A stretch of 64,000 nucleotides of DNA, from contig LADT01000005.1 in NCBI GenBank assembly GCA_000961765.1, positions 1 to 64,000 on the forward strand. The letters run 5' to 3'. Every line of letters starts with the position of its first letter. Position 1 is the first letter of the stretch. The notes below the pieces were generated by a model. The model was not told the origin of the DNA. It searched no databases and saw only the letters and a list, made by a program, of their open reading frames with translations. The stretch is from Clostridiaceae bacterium BRH_c20a (GTDB lineage Bacteria; Bacillota; Peptococcia; Peptococcales; BICA1-8). Made by a program: the position numbers and the translations under genes. Shown piece by piece: positions 49,739 to 59,003 of this stretch.

Positions 49739-50956
49739 TTATTTACTATCTAAGAGCTCAATTATATGCATTACCTTTTGTGGCATTTTGTTAATCTCTA
49801 GGCTTCCTTTTATGCGCTGATAACAGGCAGGGCAGTTGGTAACAACATAATCAGCATTGGTTTTTTTAATATTCTCTACCTTTTTATTACTGATAGCTGT
49901 TGCTTCCTCTGGATAAAAATACTGGAACATGCCACTAGCACCACAGCATTTACTAGCCCCAGGCATCTCTACATATTCATCACCCTTTAGGCCCTGTAGT
50001 ATTTTTCTGGGCTGCTCAGTAATGTTCTGTCCCCGGACTAAATGGCAGGGGTCATGGTAGGTTACTTTTCCTTTTAAGGAGCTTTGTTTATTATCAAGGG
50101 ATATCTTTAGATCATCCACTAAAAATTGAGTAATATCTCTTACCTTTTTGGAAAATCCCTCTATTAGTTCTCTTTCCTTACTATCTTCTGGAAATAGTTT
50201 ACCATAACTTTTCAACATATTTCCACATGAGGCACATCCCGTCACAACAACATCAACATCTTTAAATATATCAAGATTATGGAGTGCTGATTCCCGGGTT
50301 ACCTTGGAATGTCCATACACATAGGCAGGTGTACCACAACAGCGCTGTTCTGTGGGAACTACTACTTCACAGCCTTCTTTAGTCAATACTCCGACAATAG
50401 AATTGGCTACTTGTGCCATAGTATGATTCATCATACATCCCACAAAGAAACCAACCTTTAAATTTGGGTTTTCTGGTTTTTGAATAGGCTTATAACTAGA
50501 GAGAAAATCCACTTTCTCAATATTTAAAGATTTAATATTAATCCCTTTAATTGTTTGCGGGATAATATTTTTACCCAACCTGAAAGAGTGAAAGGATAGC
50601 TTCCTCAAGTTATTATTAGGCAGCACTTTCTCCAAAGGAAATTTTTTGACAAAGGGTAATCCCTTTTCCCGGACTAAATCTTCCCGAGCCATTTGTACTA
50701 AGAGATGGCCCTGTACTCCACTTGGGCAGTTTTTTGAGCATTCTTCACACATCAGGCAGCTGTTTATTATTTTTTCATAAAGAGGGGTTCTTTCTAATTC
50801 ACCATTGGCTACCGCCTTGATTAACCTAATTCTCCCCCTCGTACCATATGCTTCGTTAAAATGTTCTTTATATACGCTACAGCCCTGCACACAGAAGCCA
50901 CATTTATTACAGGTATTTAATAGTTCGTAGTTTTTTCCTTCTTTTAAAATACTCAT
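49739..50956 (-). CDS. glcF: Iron-sulfur subunit of a 2-hydroxyacid dehydrogenase (GlcF-like)
   Basis: 405 residues. Two ferredoxin motifs CNKCGFCVQGC and CLMCEECSKNCPSG (residues about 16-80), then two CCG domains: GCMMNHTMAQVANSIVG ... RCCGTPAYVYG and DPCHLVRGQN ... KCCGASGMFQYF. These bind further Fe-S or a heterodisulfide-type centre. It receives electrons from the FAD subunits GlcD and GlcE encoded upstream. The start codon directly abuts the glcD stop. Last gene of the operon. Confidence 0.92.
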   Translation of the reverse strand: MSILKEGKNYELLNTCNKCGFCVQGCSVYKEHFNEAYGTRGRIRLIKAVANGELERTPLYEKIINSCLMCEECSKNCPSGVQGHLLVQMAREDLVREKGLPFVKKFPLEKVLPNNNLRKLSFHSFRLGKNIIPQTIKGINIKSLNIEKVDFLSSYKPIQKPENPNLKVGFFVGCMMNHTMAQVANSIVGVLTKEGCEVVVPTEQRCCGTPAYVYGHSKVTRESALHNLDIFKDVDVVVTGCASCGNMLKSYGKLFPEDSKERELIEGFSKKVRDITQFLVDDLKISLDNKQSSLKGKVTYHDPCHLVRGQNITEQPRKILQGLKGDEYVEMPGASKCCGASGMFQYFYPEEATAISNKKVENIKKTNADYVVTNCPACYQRIKGSLEINKMPQKVMHIIELLDSK

Positions 50957-52338
50957 TATTTACCCACCTCCAGTATTTTGTCTGGATTTAGGATATTTCC
51001 GGAGTCAAAAGCCAGCATTATTTGTCTTTTCAAACTTAGTACTTCAGGAGCAAACTCCTGATCTAAAAATGGTTTTTTCAAAAGACCAATCCCATGTTCA
51101 CCACTTAATGTACCTCCCAAGCTAAGGGCCTTTTTGCAAATAAGGAATTCTGCCTCATGTACTTTTTCAACTTCTTCCTGATTCCGCTCATCAAATAACA
51201 CCAATGGATGCAGGTTGCCGTCACCGGCATGGGCTAAAACACCAATGGGCAAATTATATTTTTCTGAAATATTAACAATTTCCTCAACAATATCAGGTAA
51301 TTTGTTACGGGGTACGGTAACATCCTGCATTGAATAAGAGGGGCGTTTTCTAGCTACAGCACCAATAACTGTTCTGCGTGCGGTCCAGAGCTGGTCAACT
51401 TCTTTTGCCGACTGTGCGATTTTAAAGCCTTTTACATTATTTTTCTCACATACTTTTTTAATAACCTCAACCTGACCATCCAGTTCTTCTTTTAAACCAT
51501 CCACTTCAATCAATAAAAGTGCATCGGCAGTTCTATCTAAGCCTAAGCCAATAAAATCTTCAGCACAATTAATTAAGAGGTTATCCATCAACTCTAAAGT
51601 AGTTGGTACTATCCCTTCACGGACAATATTGGCTACTGTCCTGCTGGCATCTTTAACACTATTAAAGGTACACAGCATCGTTTTCTTCGCTTCAGAAATT
51701 TTCTTAATTTTTAAAAACAGTTTGGTGAAAACACCTAGGGTACCTTCTGATCCCACCATGAACTTTACTATATCTAAAGGATCAGGATTAACCTGCTGCT
51801 TAGAGCCAATTGCTACAACCTCTCCGGTGCTTAAAACCATTTCCATCCCTAAAATATAATCTCTAGTGACACCATATTTTAAACAGCGGGGTCCACCAGA
51901 GCACTCACCAACATTGCCGCCAATGGTACAAGCCTTCATACTAGCTGGATCCGGCGGATAGTAGTAACCGTGGGGGGTAAGCATATCCTGCAGCTCTTGA
52001 TTGATTGTTCCCGGTTCAACAACTACAACCCTATTTTCAAAGTCTATTTCCAGGACTTTATTCATTTTTGTCAAGACTAAGGCTATACCGCCTTGATCAG
52101 GTATAGTACCTCCGCTTAAATTAGTTCCTGCACCTCTGGTAGTGACGGGAATATTCTCTTGATAAGCATAGGCTAGGATAAGGGATACCTGTCCAGTTGT
52201 TTCCGGAAAAACAATTACTTCCGGAGCACCTTTTAAAAGGGTGGCATCATATTCATATACTAATAATTCTTCTTTTGTAGTACAGATATTTTTGGGGTCA
52301 ACAATAGTCTTAAAATAATTTATTTGTTTACTATTCAT
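50956..52338 (-). CDS. glcD: FAD-linked 2-hydroxyacid dehydrogenase catalytic subunit (GlcD-like)
   Basis: 460 residues, VAO/PCMH flavoprotein. FAD-binding segments TTRGAGTNLSGGTIPDQGGI and CTIGGNVGECSGGPRCLKYG (about 85-160), and the C-terminal metal/substrate region LAHAGDGNLHPLVLFD (His) and GGTLSGEHGIGLLKK. Oxidises glycolate, D-lactate or another D-2-hydroxyacid. Overlaps glcE by 4 bp and glcF by 1 bp. The T-box upstream of the operon hints at an amino-acid-related substrate. Confidence 0.93.
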   Translation of the reverse strand: MNSKQINYFKTIVDPKNICTTKEELLVYEYDATLLKGAPEVIVFPETTGQVSLILAYAYQENIPVTTRGAGTNLSGGTIPDQGGIALVLTKMNKVLEIDFENRVVVVEPGTINQELQDMLTPHGYYYPPDPASMKACTIGGNVGECSGGPRCLKYGVTRDYILGMEMVLSTGEVVAIGSKQQVNPDPLDIVKFMVGSEGTLGVFTKLFLKIKKISEAKKTMLCTFNSVKDASRTVANIVREGIVPTTLELMDNLLINCAEDFIGLGLDRTADALLLIEVDGLKEELDGQVEVIKKVCEKNNVKGFKIAQSAKEVDQLWTARRTVIGAVARKRPSYSMQDVTVPRNKLPDIVEEIVNISEKYNLPIGVLAHAGDGNLHPLVLFDERNQEEVEKVHEAEFLICKKALSLGGTLSGEHGIGLLKKPFLDQEFAPEVLSLKRQIMLAFDSGNILNPDKILEVGK

Positions 52339-53516
52339 ACTTTTTCACCCCCAAAAAAAGATATATTTGCAGGGTCAAAGGCTGCTTTTAGTTTTTCTTG
52401 AACTATGCCCATTCCAGGTTCTTTAAAGCTCTTTTTATCTAAGATCCTTCCTTGATATTTATCCACAATTTTGCCAACCTCTTCATACCAATCAGTTCCG
52501 GCCTTTTCAGAAGGTATTATCATACCACTACCGATGAGGCAATTTATTATAATGGTAAAGTCTGAGCAGCACTTTACTAACTCATTATCTAATTGTGTTA
52601 CCATTTCCGGAAGTTTGGTATAAAAACCACTAAAAGAAACTGAATCAACAGTTTTAGCCAGTAGCTGATACTGGTTTTCTCTAAAAATAGTCCATAAGTC
52701 CCTGCTCTCAATATTATCTGAAATAATTAAACATGTGGCATCATATTGTGCGACAGTTTCTTGTAAAATACTAATTTTCCGCTGCATAGATGCTTTAAAA
52801 CCTTCGAGCTCAACTATAAGAAGCGGGGACTTTGTTATCTTTGTATTATTTTCTAATAATTGTGCCCCAGATGTATTAACAACCAGTAATTTTGCAGGGC
52901 TAATGCCCTTATTAGTTAACTGGAAAGCAGCCTCTTGGGCAGTTTTAATATCTTTAAAATTGCAGATAACAACTTGCTTTTCCTCCGGTAAAGGAAGTAA
53001 GCGCAAGGTAAAATTATTAATAATTCCAAAATACTCTTGTGAACCAATCATTAAGCCAATAATATCTAAACCGGAAACATTCTTGATATTTTTTCCGCCA
53101 ATCTTAATAAGGTCACCATTAAATAAAACTGCCTCAATACCAAGAACATATTCACGATAATTACCGTACTCACCTAAAGAATAAGAAGGGAGTGCGTGAA
53201 GCACATTGTAAGAGAGGCTAGTATGCCCGCTGGCATAGGTATCCATGGGAAAGTAAAAACCCTTTTCTGCTAGTAGTGTTTGGAACTCAAGAAAGTTAAT
53301 ACCACCTTCAACTGTTATTGTGAAGTTATCCTTATCCAATTCAATAACTTTATTTAGATGAGCAAGGTCTATAACTACTGTTTTTTCATCTACAGTTGGT
53401 GCCTTTAACTCCAAATTTTCTTTTAACAGAAGCTTTTGGTTTTGACTAATAGCCTTACTAATTATTTCCTGCAGTTCTTTATTATCTTTCGGGTCCACAA
53501 TGTTGTTAACTACCAA
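52335..53516 (-). CDS. glcE: FAD-binding subunit of a 2-hydroxyacid dehydrogenase (GlcE-like)
   Basis: 393 residues beginning at a TTG (GGAGG 9 nt upstream). A PCMH-type FAD domain (ITVEGGINFLEFQTLLAEKG, TSLSYNVLHALPSYSLGEYG) and a shortened C-terminal region ending AAFDPANISFFGG. It is a degenerate paralogue of GlcD and probably non-catalytic, as in GlcE. First gene of the operon, about 190 nt downstream of the T-box terminator. Confidence 0.87.
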   Translation of the reverse strand: MVVNNIVDPKDNKELQEIISKAISQNQKLLLKENLELKAPTVDEKTVVIDLAHLNKVIELDKDNFTITVEGGINFLEFQTLLAEKGFYFPMDTYASGHTSLSYNVLHALPSYSLGEYGNYREYVLGIEAVLFNGDLIKIGGKNIKNVSGLDIIGLMIGSQEYFGIINNFTLRLLPLPEEKQVVICNFKDIKTAQEAAFQLTNKGISPAKLLVVNTSGAQLLENNTKITKSPLLIVELEGFKASMQRKISILQETVAQYDATCLIISDNIESRDLWTIFRENQYQLLAKTVDSVSFSGFYTKLPEMVTQLDNELVKCCSDFTIIINCLIGSGMIIPSEKAGTDWYEEVGKIVDKYQGRILDKKSFKEPGMGIVQEKLKAAFDPANISFFGGEKV

Positions 53517-53704
53517 AGCACTCCACCTCCAAAGATTAGTTTTGCTACTTTATCCTCCCTATTTTCATAATTATCCTGAAATAATTTATTATTAGGAATA
53601 TTGTATATTTTGTGCATAATTATTGCAAATATAATTTAACTGCATAAATTAATTTTATATTTATTATAAAGTAGGACGTATCTGCAGGTTTAACTTTAAA
53701 TATT

Positions 53705-53961
53705 AAAAAAGCTCGTCCCTGTGTATATATACAGGGACGAGCTATAAACCCGCGTTACCACCCAAATTGACCAGAAAAAAATATTAATAGTCCTCTTAGA
53801 GCACGATAACAGCCATGCTAACCGGTGGTATTCATCATACCCCACTCCAGGGCGGAATTTCTTTTAAAACTAATGTTGGTTTACACCTACCACCAACTCT
53901 CTGAAAACTAGCCTTAAAGTACTTGTTCCCCTTCACTGTGTTTTAGTTAAATATTAAATTT
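53705..53961 (-). ncRNA. T-box leader upstream of the glcEDF-like operon
   Basis: The minus strand contains an AGTAC/GAAA-bounded specifier region, an AGAGAG...GGTGGTAGGTG...AACC Stem I apex, the T-box TTGGGTGGTAACGCGGG (53765-53749), and a terminator with the 12-bp stem GCTCGTCCCTGT / ACAGGGACGAGC plus T-run (53742-53705). The UGGU bulge would pair with a tRNA whose discriminator base is A. By alignment with the Bacillus glyQS arrangement (GAAA-codon), the specifier could be TTC (Phe), but ATT or CCG are not excluded. Confidence 0.88.
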
Positions 53962-53967
53962 AGTATG

Positions 53968-53997
53968 ATTTTACTATAGAACATCATTCTAATTCAA
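53968..53997 (-). promoter_or_regulatory. Promoter of the T-box/glc operon
   Basis: -35 TTGAAT (53997-53992), 18-nt spacer, -10 TAAAAT (53973-53968). Placed correctly to start the T-box transcript near 53961. Confidence 0.6.
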
Positions 53998-54168
53998 GAA
54001 GTAAAATTTATTTTATTATTAAAATGTTTGACTTCTTTAAATACGGAAAGCTATTGTAATTCGAATGCTAATAATAAGTAAATATTACCTTTTCTAAAGG
54101 AATTAATAGAAATTTGTCGAATTTTAAAACATGCATGCAAGTTATGACTAAATTTTTTTGGAGGTTTT

Positions 54169-55179
54169 ATGGTTAAGAATGAACATCCATTAGAAAATGT
54201 CCCAATCAGGATTGACCAAGGTAAGGCCTCAACAATACAAAAAATTATAGATGCCTTACCTTTTTATGTAATTTTGATAGACCATGATCACAGAATATTG
54301 CTTGGCAACAAGGCTGTGCAAACTAATTTAGGAATTGATGCCCAGAGTTTAATTGGAGGTTTTTGCCCTAGAGTAATTCATGACTCAGAATGCGCCATCC
54401 CCGAATGCCCTTTAGAAGAAGTAGTAGAGAAAGGTACAGGTATTGAACGGGAATATTATGATATACGCTATGGACGGTGGCTATCCTCTGCAATTTATCC
54501 TACAGAAATTAAAACCTTGGATAACAAAACAGTTTATTTCCATATGACTAGAGATATTACAGATAGGGTTGAAGCTGAACAAAAAATGGCCAAAAGCCTT
54601 GCTCAATTACAAAGGACTACAGAGTCAATAATAAAAGCCATAACTATTACAATGGATAAAAGAGACCCTTATACTGCCGGTCACCAACAACGGGTAACCA
54701 AGCTAGCGGAGGAAATCGCCAAAGAAATGGAACTGAGTCCAGAACAAATCAAAAATGTGCATATAGCCAGCCTTATTCATGATATAGGAAAAATTGCAGT
54801 GCCCATAGAAATACTAAGCAAACCAGGGAAAATAAGTTCCCATGAATTTAATATTATAAAAGAACATCCTCTCATAGGTTACGAAATTATTAAAGAAATA
54901 GATTTCCCTGGGCCTGTAAGCAAAATTGTCTTGCAGCATCATGAGAGAATTGACGGTTCCGGGTACCCATATGGTTTGAAAAGAGATGAAATTATTTTAG
55001 AAGCAAACATACTAAGTGTAGCTGATGTAGTTGAAGCAATGAGTTCCCACCGTCCCTATAGACAAGCACTTGGTAAAGAAAAGGCTTTTGAAGAGCTAAA
55101 ATCAAAAAGAGGAATTCTTTATGATAAAGATGTTGTTGATGCCTGCCTACAGGTATTTGCCCGGGGTTTTGACTTTTAA
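54169..55179 (+). CDS. PAS / HD-GYP cyclic-di-GMP phosphodiesterase
   Basis: 336 residues. An N-terminal PAS domain (about residues 20-135, DALPFYVILIDHDHRILLGN; a CPRVIHDSECAIPECP segment contains three Cys) is followed by an HD-GYP domain. That domain has TAGHQQRVTKLAEEIA, HDIGKIAVP, HPLIGYEIIKEI, HHERIDGSGYPYGL (the GYP motif) and ADVVEAMSSHRPYR. Degrades cyclic di-GMP (inferred from family). Cytoplasmic, with no membrane helix. GGAGG precedes the ATG. The Cys in PAS could bind a cofactor such as haem or Fe-S. Confidence 0.94.
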   Translation: MVKNEHPLENVPIRIDQGKASTIQKIIDALPFYVILIDHDHRILLGNKAVQTNLGIDAQSLIGGFCPRVIHDSECAIPECPLEEVVEKGTGIEREYYDIRYGRWLSSAIYPTEIKTLDNKTVYFHMTRDITDRVEAEQKMAKSLAQLQRTTESIIKAITITMDKRDPYTAGHQQRVTKLAEEIAKEMELSPEQIKNVHIASLIHDIGKIAVPIEILSKPGKISSHEFNIIKEHPLIGYEIIKEIDFPGPVSKIVLQHHERIDGSGYPYGLKRDEIILEANILSVADVVEAMSSHRPYRQALGKEKAFEELKSKRGILYDKDVVDACLQVFARGFDF

Positions 55180-55191
55180 AAAAGGAACTTA

Positions 55192-55245
55192 AAAAGGGGA
55201 CGGAGCATTTGACATAAACTAATGTCAAATGCTCCGTCCCTTTGA
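55192..55245. terminator. Perfect 19-bp hairpin after the HD-GYP gene
   Basis: GGGACGGAGCATTTGACAT / ATGTCAAATGCTCCGTCCC with a 6-nt loop (arms 55197-55215 and 55222-55240), then TTT and two more TTTGACATT copies. It probably acts as a terminator between the convergent genes. The length and repeated TTGACAT suggest a repeat-derived origin. Confidence 0.75.
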
Positions 55246-55259
55246 CATTCCCTTTGACA

Positions 55260-55457
55260 TTACTCAAACATATCTTCAACCAAGCTTTTCACTTTTTTCT
55301 TCCTTTCTTTGGTAGCCTCTTTATCCATTGTAAAACTCACATTAATTGCATCTCCCTCTTTCGCGGTAGATGGCAATATTTCCTGGGGAATGTTAAATGT
55401 TTTACCATTATATTCAATTACAGCCCAATCACCTTCAAACCTGTCAATAATAAACAT
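55260..55457 (-). CDS. DUF3006 protein
   Basis: 65 residues: an N-terminal beta segment FIIDRFEGDWAVIEYNGKTF, a middle DAINVSFTMDKEAT, and a basic helical tail RKKKVKSLVEDMFE. It fits DUF3006. Family members are usually encoded next to secreted ComEC-like metallo-beta-lactamases; here such a gene (59004-60248) is present but the SNF2 helicase lies between. Function unknown. Confidence 0.85.
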   Translation of the reverse strand: MFIIDRFEGDWAVIEYNGKTFNIPQEILPSTAKEGDAINVSFTMDKEATKERKKKVKSLVEDMFE

Positions 55458-55488
55458 TAGCTAACCCCCCCACCTTTACACAAATTTT

Positions 55489-58400
55489 CTAATGATTTAA
55501 CTCCAATAACTGATAAAGCTCTTCCTGGTCTAATACCTTTGCAAAATCTTCACCTGGCTTTACGAGTTTGTCAATAAGCTCCTTTTTCTTTTCCTGCAGC
55601 TGATAGATTTTCTCCTCGATGGTTCCCTTAGAAACAAACTTCATCACCTGAACCACCTTTTTTTGTCCAATACGGTGGGCTCGGTCTGAGGCTTGTTCCT
55701 CTACTGCCGGGTTCCACCAGGGGTCAAAATGAATTACCACATCGGCCCCAGTCAAATTTAGACCAGTACCACCGGCTTTTAAGGATATTAAAAATACTTC
55801 CCCTTCACCATTATTGAAATCATTAACCATTTTTAGCCGTTCTTTGGAATTGATACTGCCATCTAAATAAAAATATCGATATTTTTCCTCATCCAGCATT
55901 TTTTGAATTATTGCCAGCATCTTGGTGAATTGGGAGAAAAGTAAAACTCGATGCCCGGAATCAATTACTTCCCTCAAAACCTCCTGCAGCTGTATAAGCT
56001 TGCCACTCTCACCCTGGAAATTCTCTAAAAACATTCCGGGATGACAGCATATTTGTCTTAAACGGGTCAGTCCAGCTAAAACCTTGATCCGACTTCTTGC
56101 AAAACCCTTCTCGTTGATTTCTTCTGTCAATTCACTGCGAATCTGGGCATGATATGCCAGATAGCATTTTTTCTGTTCATCAGTTAATTCAGAAACCATT
56201 TTGTTTTCAATCTTTGGCGGTAGCTCTGGCAAAACATCCTCTTTTACCCGTCTTAAAATAAAAGGTCGTACCAGTCGGGAAAACTCCCGAGTTGCTGCTG
56301 GATCCTGATCCTTTTCAATAGGACTCAAATATTTCTTTTGAAAATTGGTATATGAAGGAAGATAACCCGGCATTAGGAACTCGAAAATTGACCATAACTC
56401 CAGCACAGAGTTTTCGATGGGTGTACCTGTTAAAGCAAAACGTTTTTCCGTTCTAATTAGCTTGGTAGCCTGTGCCGTCTGGGACTGGAAATTTTTTATA
56501 TACTGGGCTTCATCCAAAATACAACAACTAAACTCCATAGACTGATACTCCTCAATATCCCTCCGTAACAAGGGGTAGGATGTCAGTACCAAATCCACCC
56601 CAGCCAAATCCTCTAATAACTTCTCCCGCTCACCCTTTGCCCCGTCAATAATCTTGATCTTTAAACCTGGGGCAAAGCGCTCCAGTTCGGCCTGCCAGTT
56701 ATAAATAAGCGAGGTAGGAGCAATAATCAAAGCCGGTTTGATTTTTTCTTTTCTTTCGGAAAGTATAAAAGCAATGGCTTGCAAGGTTTTCCCAAGCCCC
56801 ATATCATCAGCCAATATTCCACCAAAACCATAATATGCTAATGATTTCAGCCAGTAGAAACCTTGTTTTTGGTATTCCCGCAGTATTTTCTCTAAACCCT
56901 CGGGAATAGTAAAATCTAATTCCTCCGGGTCCTTGACCGCCTGTGTTAGCTTTTTAAACGCTTTATCCCTTTGAAAGAAAGACAGCTCTTTTTCTTGGAA
57001 TAACTGGTCCAAATACATTGCCCGGTATTTAGGCAATTTCAAGATGTCCTTTTGAAGATCTGCTTTTTTGATATTTAAAGCAGACATCAAACTATCCAAC
57101 TCAGCAAATTCCCTATCTTCCAAAGGAAGAAAAGAACCATTTTTCAAGCGAAAATACTTCTTCTTTTCCTTGTAGGACTTTAAAATATTAAAAATCTCGT
57201 CTTTTTCCACTCCCTCAATTTGAAAAGAAAAATCAAGCATATCACTTTCCTGATTTAAGGCAATACGTCCCTTAAACTTAGGTAAATAGATAAAAGATTT
57301 CCTTTTAATTTTTTCACCATAATAAATTTCTGTATTTTCTTGAATTTGAGGTAAGAGTCTATAGATAAAATCAAAAATCTGTTCTTCATCATCAAGGTAA
57401 ATTTTACCATTACCAACTTTAAATTCTGATTGTTCTAGCATGGCCATAATCAGTTTTTCCTGTTCCACATCCCTCAAGAGAATGCGACCATTGATATTAG
57501 GCACTTGGGCACGAAAAGGATTAATATCCCTTTCTCCGTAAAGGAAATGCAGTTCCCCCACCAGAATATCATCTTCTAAGTCTAAATAAAACTGAGCCTT
57601 TAGGGGAATCTCATCTATTTCTTCTGTTAATGCAGGATTAAGTTGGACAGTACCTGCCTTTTTAAACCTTGGTAAAATTTCCGAAATGAATCTTTCCTTA
57701 TATTCGGGCAGAATGTTGAGATCGGCACCACCAAGCCCGGTAACACTTCTATAGTACGGACCAATAAACTCCTGTTGTTCCAAAGAAGGCTGATAAATCT
57801 TTCCGTTATAATAGTAATAGCTACCACACTTGGTTAAGGGTATTAAATCAGCACCAATGATATCCTCGATAACAATATTCTCCCCATCTTTTGAAAGCTT
57901 AAAAGCGAGGGGCACATCCCCCTTTATTATATTAACCTCCTGTAGCCCACCATTAATTGATAACAAAAGAGGCCTATTCTCAAATAAAATCAATAAACGT
58001 TTTAGTTGCTGACCGGAAAGCTGAAAACTTTTGCCAGAAAATACAGAAGAAATATGGCTGCTGTCATAACTAATTTCCTGTATCAATTCCTCTACTTGAT
58101 ATGTTTCCCAAAGCATCTCCAGGATTTTTGCATCTTCGTCTTTAAATTGGTGACTAGTTGGGTCATAAGCAAATTTTTTACCGAAAGCCAGCTCTCGAGA
58201 ATAATAAACTGCTTCCAAAAAACTTTTAATCTCTTTGACAACATATAATTTATCTAAACCCACCTTAATCTCGAGACTAGACTCACTGTTACCCCTTATG
58301 GCAGAGAAATTAAGGTTTATTTCCAAATTCAATTCCTGCTTAACAGAAGGAATATTTAAACCAGAAAAATGTGCAAAAAGGTTCTCCGTAATCTCTTTAG

Positions 58401-58713
58401 TGTGCCAAAGCCGGGGGTCGAAATTATTTTTTTCAATATATAATAAAACAGCTACCAAGTGCTTGCAAAGGTAACCGGGATAATTAGCATAGTCTGGACA
58501 GGTACAATAACTCTGTTCTAAATTGCCGTTTTTTGAGAATCTGGCCCTAACCATATAACTGCGAATCCCTTTGACAGAACCATGAACGGTATGTTGTTCT
58601 GGGGAATATTTCAGACTTTCAATGGCTCCCCCGTGAAAATATTGTACACCCCTTTCATAAGAAGTAGCTTTATAGCAGCCATTTGCAATTATTCTTTTAG
58701 TTAAATTAAACAT
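55489..58713 (-). CDS. SNF2/Rad54-type helicase with SWIM zinc finger
   Basis: 1074 residues from the ATG at 58713 (AAGGGGAT upstream). A SWIM finger near the N-terminus (CTCPDYANYPGYLCKHLVA, CxC-x9-CxH). A long middle region (about 120-590) is a bacterial SNF2-associated domain. The helicase core has ADDMGLGKTLQAIAFIL (motif I), LDEAQYIKN (motif II), TGTPIENS (III), FILRRVKEDVLPELPPK, LLFSQFTKML, LISLKAGGTGLNLTGAD (V) and QASDRAHRIGQKKVV (VI). ATP-driven DNA translocation or remodelling. Bacterial members are often called HepA/RapA-like, but the SWIM domain marks a separate clade. Confidence 0.95.
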   Translation of the reverse strand: MFNLTKRIIANGCYKATSYERGVQYFHGGAIESLKYSPEQHTVHGSVKGIRSYMVRARFSKNGNLEQSYCTCPDYANYPGYLCKHLVAVLLYIEKNNFDPRLWHTKEITENLFAHFSGLNIPSVKQELNLEINLNFSAIRGNSESSLEIKVGLDKLYVVKEIKSFLEAVYYSRELAFGKKFAYDPTSHQFKDEDAKILEMLWETYQVEELIQEISYDSSHISSVFSGKSFQLSGQQLKRLLILFENRPLLLSINGGLQEVNIIKGDVPLAFKLSKDGENIVIEDIIGADLIPLTKCGSYYYYNGKIYQPSLEQQEFIGPYYRSVTGLGGADLNILPEYKERFISEILPRFKKAGTVQLNPALTEEIDEIPLKAQFYLDLEDDILVGELHFLYGERDINPFRAQVPNINGRILLRDVEQEKLIMAMLEQSEFKVGNGKIYLDDEEQIFDFIYRLLPQIQENTEIYYGEKIKRKSFIYLPKFKGRIALNQESDMLDFSFQIEGVEKDEIFNILKSYKEKKKYFRLKNGSFLPLEDREFAELDSLMSALNIKKADLQKDILKLPKYRAMYLDQLFQEKELSFFQRDKAFKKLTQAVKDPEELDFTIPEGLEKILREYQKQGFYWLKSLAYYGFGGILADDMGLGKTLQAIAFILSERKEKIKPALIIAPTSLIYNWQAELERFAPGLKIKIIDGAKGEREKLLEDLAGVDLVLTSYPLLRRDIEEYQSMEFSCCILDEAQYIKNFQSQTAQATKLIRTEKRFALTGTPIENSVLELWSIFEFLMPGYLPSYTNFQKKYLSPIEKDQDPAATREFSRLVRPFILRRVKEDVLPELPPKIENKMVSELTDEQKKCYLAYHAQIRSELTEEINEKGFARSRIKVLAGLTRLRQICCHPGMFLENFQGESGKLIQLQEVLREVIDSGHRVLLFSQFTKMLAIIQKMLDEEKYRYFYLDGSINSKERLKMVNDFNNGEGEVFLISLKAGGTGLNLTGADVVIHFDPWWNPAVEEQASDRAHRIGQKKVVQVMKFVSKGTIEEKIYQLQEKKKELIDKLVKPGEDFAKVLDQEELYQLLELNH

Positions 58714-59003
58714 AACTATCCCCTTATTAAAAGATCCCATCTTTTTATTAAACAATAAATAAACATTTTAGTAAAGCCCTGCTATTTTTATAAAAGAATA
58801 AAGGATTGTACCCTTGGTCTTTATTTTAAAAATACACAGTAAAAAACCCAGGATTTGAAGCTTTAACAGCTAAAAACCCAGGGCCATTATATTAATATTT
58901 ATGGCTTATGGCTATCTACAATACCATAAGTTTTTTTACCGTGTTCATCCGTGTGCCCCGAAGGGACCCGTGGTTTGTATAAGTTTTTAAGGTTTGATTT
59001 ATT
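58714..59003. other. Intergenic region with family G repeat
   Basis: An AAAAACCCAGG direct repeat (58849-58861, 58872-58884) and a family G repeat ATCCGTGTGCCCCGAAGG / ACCCGTGGTT (58947-58974). No gene seen. Confidence 0.6.
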
